From assembly GCA_907165065.1 (NCBI GenBank), contig OU015524.1, forward strand, positions 34,849,295-34,913,294: 64,000 nucleotides of DNA, in the 5' to 3' direction. The position numbers and the translations under genes were made by a program. This stretch comes from Caprimulgus europaeus (taxonomy: Eukaryota > Chordata > Aves > Caprimulgiformes > Caprimulgidae). The notes beneath the pieces are model-generated. The model had not been told where the DNA came from, made no database searches, and saw nothing but the letters and a program-made list of their open reading frames with translations. Positions 57,891-64,000 of the stretch are shown here, one piece after another; within the stretch, counting starts at the first letter, position 1; the number at the start of each line of letters is the position of its first letter.

Positions 57891-60669
57891 ATTACAAGGA
57901 AGCCAGATACGGGAGTATTAACTCAAAGGAATGGCCTGTCCTCTCCTGCCAGCCACCCTCTGAAGACAGGACTCTTCTGCTGAAGATAGGGATTAAGGAG
58001 AAAAATGAGTGAAGATTTCCGTTCCTGAGATAGCTGGTAATAATTAACATGCAGCTAATGGAGGGGCATGTTAGTTGGGCTTTCCAGGGAATGTATTCTA
58101 GCTGCGAGAAGATGGAAAAATTCCAGAGTGAAATGCAACTGGCCTTGCACTTCATATTTCTTGTGCTCCCCAGATCCCATCAGGCCATTAGAAAGCCTGA
58201 CCCTGAGCACACTGAAGCTACTCGGAGCATTTTATTTGCATGTAGAGAACTCTGGGGCAAGGTTGCTAAACCCCAAAGGAGAAAACCAGGATTATACTCC
58301 TGTTGGAGAAAGCTGAGGCTCAAGAATGCCATGGGATACCTCCAACTCTCTGGCAATATCTTTCTGACAAAATAACCTTGTCATCTCCAACCAAACCCAC
58401 TCGCTCTTTCTGAAGAAAAGTTGAAGAAGTTGTGTCATTTGGGCAAATACAGCCCAGGCTTTTGTACAAAAGGACTCCAATATGCCTACCAACATGGCAG
58501 ACCAGCATGTGGTCTGGTCTGTGGGCTGTGCACCACCACAAAACCACTCTGAATAAAGCAATAATGGAGCACAGACCTTGCTGTAACATGGACAGCAGAG
58601 CCTCACTAGTGATAAGTTAGATTTTTAGTATATCTCTGGCCTATCTGGTAAGGAATCCAGCACTGATTTCCTCCGTGGTAGTACACTTCTGTACCCACTG
58701 TTAGCCCATACAACACAACCAGTTTTCAAGCAGGGAAGTGAAGAGTAACTTCTCCCAACAACTGGGATTAGACACGTTTATATACAAAGAGTAAAAAATG
58801 CCATCAGTTTGTGCTATCATTGTTTACTATTGCATATGCAGCAGGAATAGCTCAAGATAGTGTAAGAAAAATAGTTGAAGTCATACAAACATATAGATTC
58901 TGGGGTATTTATGGGACAAGATAGCACAGTGAGGAAGGACAGATAAGGTGGTGTAGGAAGAAAAGAAATTTTGCCCAGGGCAGTTGAGAGATTGAGGAAG
59001 ACATGAATATGAATGAGGAAGTTTTAAACATCAGATGATCTCCAAAGAACATTTGTGTTTTTCCTCTCCTTCATAAACAGAGGGAGGGAAAAAACCACAC
59101 TGAAATCTTAACTCACATTAGTAGTATATAAAAAATAAAGTCTCACTCCCTGGGATTTCTTGCAGCTCTGTACAGGCAAAGACTCACATGGGAAAGGGAC
59201 CATTAGTAATCACAAACCCCAATCTCCTGTGATTACCATCCAACCTTTAAACAAAAAGTCTTCAGAATTTGCCAACCGTAACCGTAATTCTATTGTCTTT
59301 GCTCCCAGGTCCCTCGGCTCACAGTTACAAGACCACTCATGCAGAACGCCAGGTTATAATTCTGATAGCTGGTGGAGACAAAGAGAAAGTCCACTAGGGA
59401 AAGATAAATATTGTTCTATAAAGATCACCAACCAAATCTACTCAAATTCCAGAAGATAAGAATCGTTAATAATTTCCTGCTCCAAGTGGTCAGCCCTGGC
59501 CTCTCCTGCAACCTCTTGTTCCCATGAAGATAACATTTTTTAATATTTTTTTTTAAATTACCCCAAACTAAAGTAGCTTTCCCCTGAGTAAAACTTCTGT
59601 CCCTAATTTAGCCAATGTTGGCTTTAGACCATCACGCTTTAGCGGGTTGTGTGGTGCATTTGGAGAAATGCAGCTACATCTGAAATGCTCGAGCACTTTA
59701 TTTTAAGCAAATCAGTTTCCATCCACCTCCAAAAGACATAACTAAGTATTCCAGTAAGTAAATACTACCTCATCATCTTAGCAGATCACAAACTCTTTCA
59801 GCTGTCCCCAGAGAACAAAATAACAATAAGTAAATTTTGAAGTAAATTCTGTTTTTTGAGGGCTGATGTGCAGAATCACTCTCTGGAATTGCTGTATACC
59901 AGTGGGCTCCAGCACGTTCAGACTGTCTCACGCACGCCAATAGCCGAAAGTTTATAAGCCTGGTGTTATTTTCAAACATTTCCAAGACCATTTTTGTTTG
60001 GTGATACATCCTCTTCAGTTAGAGAAAACATTTTGCAGAAGCTGCTCTCTGGCTCTGAAGGATCCCCACAGTGGAGCAGCTGCAGAAGTGATTTGCCTCG
60101 TAAGAAGAACTGTAAACTGTCTGTATCCCAGGATAGGGAAAACGGGACCAATAGTTACCAGAGCAGCCTTATAACATGGTCTGCAAAATATCTGTAGCCA
60201 TGACCACTCCATATGGCAGAGCTGAGCCCCCTGTGCCTGCCTTGTGCTGCTTAGTCTTGAAACTCCCACTCAGGACATTTCCCTCGGTGCTAGCCCCACA
60301 GGAGCCGTCCAGCTATGAGAGAGAAAACTGGTTCTGCTCACCAGAAATGTGGCATTTTGGTTATTGCCATGCACCACAGAGAGCCACTTTTGGGAGCCAG
60401 ATCCAAGGGCGGGCTGGGGCGGTGGGCATTGGAGGTCAGTAAGTTATCGCCCTATTTGTAAACATGAGCAAACTTCATCTGGAGTCAATAAAAACACAGA
60501 GTCCCGTGGGGCCGTTTTCCTGAGTCAAAAGCCATAAATTCAAAGAGCTCATCCTTACAGAGAAGGGAAATTGGCACAGAGCAGCGGCATAATAGTATGT
60601 TACATTGTATATCTACAGGCCCTTTGATCCCTGGATATTTACAAATATTAATGAATCATGTTTCTCAAG

Positions 60670-60825
60670 CACCTTTTTGGAAGGTATCATTAGACCATTT
60701 TCCAGATGGGGAAACCCACGGGAGAGAGAAGTGATCCTTCCATAGCCACCACACAGAGCGTCTGTGACACAGCTGAAAGCAGAAACCAGATATTCTTGCT
60801 TCCAGTCCTTTGTTTTTAATTATAG
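60670..60825 (+). repeat. MIR-like SINE remnant
   Basis: CCATTTTCCAGATGGGGAAA, then AGAGAAGTGATCCTTCCATA, then GACACAGCTGAAAGCAGAAA and CTTGCTTCCAGTCCTTTG, in MIR order. Confidence 0.5.
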
Positions 60826-61490
60826 CAACATTCTTCCTCTCATATTTTATGTTGTAGCTTATAACAAGTCATATATGAGTACACCTATGTAGGACATTTC
60901 TTGCTGGTTTACTTTCCACCAATCACACTGATATTTTACTCCTTACACTAAAGGAATTTTAACTGACTCCATTACAGCAGAAAACTCAATAATAAATATA
61001 CACTGCAGTCACCCAGTGTTCCTCACACAAAATTGTAATTGCCTTTAGAAGCAGCAATAGGACACTGAAAATTTAAGAACAGATGCATCTTTAATGTTGG
61101 AGAGGGAAATTTTAACAGAAGAAGAAGAAAAATGCATCTATACATATGAATGAATGCCAAATAATTTTGTGGTGTGCTGTTCTGGTCAAGTTCAGCAACT
61201 GTGCAGCTACAATATCTTAAGGGATCAAATTTACAGAGACAGAATTCAGTGTCTGTTGGTTTGTTGGAAGAGCAGAGGTAGGAGAGAAAGAAATGAAAAA
61301 ATTATCAAGTATTCTCAAGTATGTGAGAAAGCAATCTGCAGGCCCCTTTGTTCTGGGGGAGCTGATAAAAGAAGCCGTCTTCTTTGGTGGCATACCGCCT
61401 AGCACTGCTTTTTTGCTCCTGTTGTGGATAAGTTGTCATTGGATGACCTAACCCATAATGGCTCTGCTTTCCTCTAGAACACCAGAGCTT

Positions 61491-61563
61491 TTTCTTTTTT
61501 TTTTTTCTTTTTGCCTTTTTATTTTTTCTCTTTTCTTCTCTTTTTTTTTTTTTGTTTTGTTTA
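61491..61563 (+). repeat. T-rich low-complexity tract
   Basis: About 70 bases of T runs broken by single C or G bases. No SINE or LINE body was recognised directly beside it. Confidence 0.85.
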
Positions 61564-64000
61564 TAATGTTCAGATCCTTTGCATATAACAGCTCATGCTT
61601 TAAAGCCAGAATACTTATCATAGAGTTTAGGCTAATGGAATAACTTCATTTACATACACAGCCAGTACGTATTAGCTTATTTCTACAGACCATATCAAAA
61701 CACTCAGATCCTCCTGTCTCCTCCCTCTGAAATCTATAAATTCTTCCCACCAAATCCATAGATAAGGAGATGAGCTGGGCCCCTGCACCAATTCTGTTCC
61801 CTACTGGTCCTGAAGTGGTGTGGGAACTTGATCACTTTGTCATTTTCTCCCTGGCTTTCTCTTCAACCTCACTCTTCTCTGCTCTCATCCTTGATTTAGC
61901 TGTTTGCCCTTTCAAGGGAACAAAGTAATTGCTCTGGATTTTACCAGGGGATGTTTTGCTGATGGGATAAACCTGTCCAGATGTTGGCATTTACATCAGA
62001 GCTAGACGTCTAGACTTACCTTAACAGTCAGCAGAGAGAAACAGGCATTCTGAAGCATGGGTAATCTCATTTTAAGGTAGATGTTGAAAAGCACTCAGAT
62101 GAACCAAGTCCTGGAAGCGCCTATCTCTCTCCATTGGCTATAAAGATTGCCTGAAGCAGAAGCTCAAATGCAAACATCAAAAGTTGAGAGAGATGAAAGT
62201 GTATGGTCCTGAAAGTGCCTAATACAACAGCACTTCAGTAGTCACTGGGCTTTCAGTCTTTGGTAGTGCATGAAGTAGTATCTATGCATTTTCCATGATG
62301 TGATCAAATAGTAATAGAGGATTTTCTATGAAGGAATCATATACTCCTTGTCCAGTGGTGGTATCTGCTCACCTTCCTGAAGACAGCTAGGCTTAAGCCT
62401 CAGCCTCAAACCCAACAACTTCAGTTCAAGTATTTCTGCTGCCATCAGTGGAGTCACATTGCCCTGTCTCAGCAAGAGGGACAATGACTTCACAGCAAAC
62501 TCCATTCAAGGGAAGAGCTGCTTGTCTGATGTCACTGAGCAGATGCCAATAAGATGCAGTCTTCCATAATGCTAGCTCATGTTTCCCCAAAGTAATGTGA
62601 GGCAAAATACTTCCAACGTCTCTTAAATTTATATCAAGAATGTGTATCAACTCAGTTGCCTCCACTAGCACAGTTTGCAGTTTGTCACCAGTGAGACCTC
62701 ATCTTGTCCACCTCATGACAGGAGGCCACACTCAGACAACCTTCAAATCACATCAAGAGTAAACATTGCAATTACTACCCCCACTGATGATGCAGCCAGA
62801 GACAATCCAGCAACCCTAGATAGCAGGCTTTTAATCAAGCTTGTAATCACAAAATACTCTCATATTTAGACACCCCAGTAATTGTAATGCCAGTATTATC
62901 GCAGGCAGAAGAATAAAGCTCAAAAGCCTTTCCACTCCCCTCCCCAGACCAACTGTTTCTTCATGTTCTTCACACTAGAAGACAACAGGCAACCACTTGG
63001 GCAGATTCTTGTTTTTTCCTTTCTTTAATAGCAGGGCTGGCTGTCATTTTATCTGTATGCCTTTTCAAACTTAGCTACATTTGCAGTGTCAGCATCTCAA
63101 CAAAATTACTAAAGACGCCAATATCACCCCATAACTGAAAAGTCCAGTTTCTTGTGAGGACTCTCGTTCCCCAAAAGCAAATTTTCCAAAGATGCCTAAG
63201 CAAAGAGGGAGGTTTTTTGTGAGCTTGCTCTAAACTACCTTCCTAATAATGTGGAAATGTCTGGGAGATTTTGCCTCCTGAATGATCCTCTACTCTCTGC
63301 TCTTCCAGTATTCAACACTGCTTTGATTTAGCTTGAGTCAAAGGCCTAGTGGAGTCCAAAAAGCTATCCACAATGATAGTTGTTCTTCCTTTCAGACAGT
63401 CTACTGATAAGGAGCAATTTCCAATTTCCATCTTTGCATTATGAACTAAGACTGTTCTTCTCAGTTTTCTTTGTCTTGTTTTCTAGGAACACTTATTGGC
63501 AGAAGTCTCTTTGTTTCTTAGAAATTCATCGGCTTCCACCATCTGTTTCTCCCATGATGTCACCATGCTCACTTTTGCCTCATCACTATTTCCACAGCAA
63601 TCAATCAGAATTGGATACCTCAACTGCCTGACCTCCACAAGGAATTAAAAACCAGAACAGAAAGGATATGAAGAAAAAAAAGGATATGGGAATCAAAATC
63701 AGGGAAAAACAACTGCTCAAAGTCTCTGATTGCCTCTAAATGCGACTATTCTTCTAAATTTCTGTATTATGGCATCATCTTTTAAGAATGTTTTGAAGTT
63801 GACCTCCAAATTTATAGAATTCAAGAGGTAAATGTTGAATAATGTTGTCATAGCATTTTAAAAGGATTAATTTCTCTTCATTCTCCTACTCAGACTCGTA
63901 TAACCTGAATATCAAGAGATGGTGTGAGAACTATTGACAGTTCTGATGTCATAAGAAAAAGAGAATAGCATGTAGGCATTTTAATATGAAGGACTCATTT

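Larger units (their letters stand above)
56713..64000. other. Distal upstream flank without recognised gene
   Basis: AT-richer sequence with MIR-like remnants and microsatellites listed separately. One minus-strand open frame at 62,426-62,671 (81 codons) has no family that I recognise. No RNA gene was seen. Confidence 0.65.

Overview
The window is vertebrate, and almost certainly bird, genomic DNA. It contains one recognisable protein-coding gene, VEGFA (vascular endothelial growth factor A), complete on the minus strand. All eight coding exons can be placed to the base. Their coding lengths are 66, 52, 197, 77, 33, 72, 132 and 22 nt. Every intron is GT-AG and every codon phase joins. The full-length product has 216 residues, which is the avian VEGF190 form once a 26-residue signal peptide is removed. 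Skipping exon 6, exon 7 or both gives the avian-numbered forms VEGF166, VEGF146 and VEGF122. The bird assignment rests on the extra codon in exon 5 relative to mammals, residue choices typical of avian VEGFA, and a 5'-truncated CR1 LINE with the avian-type 3' end. I cannot name the species.

Layout, left to right: 1-21,635 lies downstream of VEGFA and is gene-poor. It holds a young CR1 fragment (2,280-3,053), a possible LTR-like block, an old L3/CR1-like remnant near 16.3-16.9 kb and several MIR-like SINE remnants. 21,636-24,265 is the roughly 2.6 kb VEGFA 3'UTR, AU-rich, with long blocks that match the mammalian 3'UTR as I remember it. 24,266-44,325 holds the coding exons and seven introns. 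Intron 1 is about 6 kb and intron 2 about 5 kb. A second CpG-rich block surrounds exon 2. 44,326 to about 45,400 is the GC-rich 5'UTR with several minimal upstream ORFs. The promoter, with GC boxes and HIF-type motifs, continues to about 45,760. 45,800-64,000 is the upstream flank, without a recognisable gene, and includes an ancient CR1 copy (55,590-56,712) and more MIR-like remnants.

The window's interest is in how VEGFA expression is controlled. It has a 5'UTR with a three-codon uORF that appears shared with mammals, and an N-terminally extended open frame without an AUG. It has a very long AG-free pyrimidine tract before the heparin-binding exon 6. At the 3' end, the mammalian exon 8b acceptor and the VEGF-Ax second stop are both missing, so two isoform routes described in mammals look unavailable or different here. 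I found no new operon-like or defence-like system, no CRISPR array, and no tRNA or rRNA gene.
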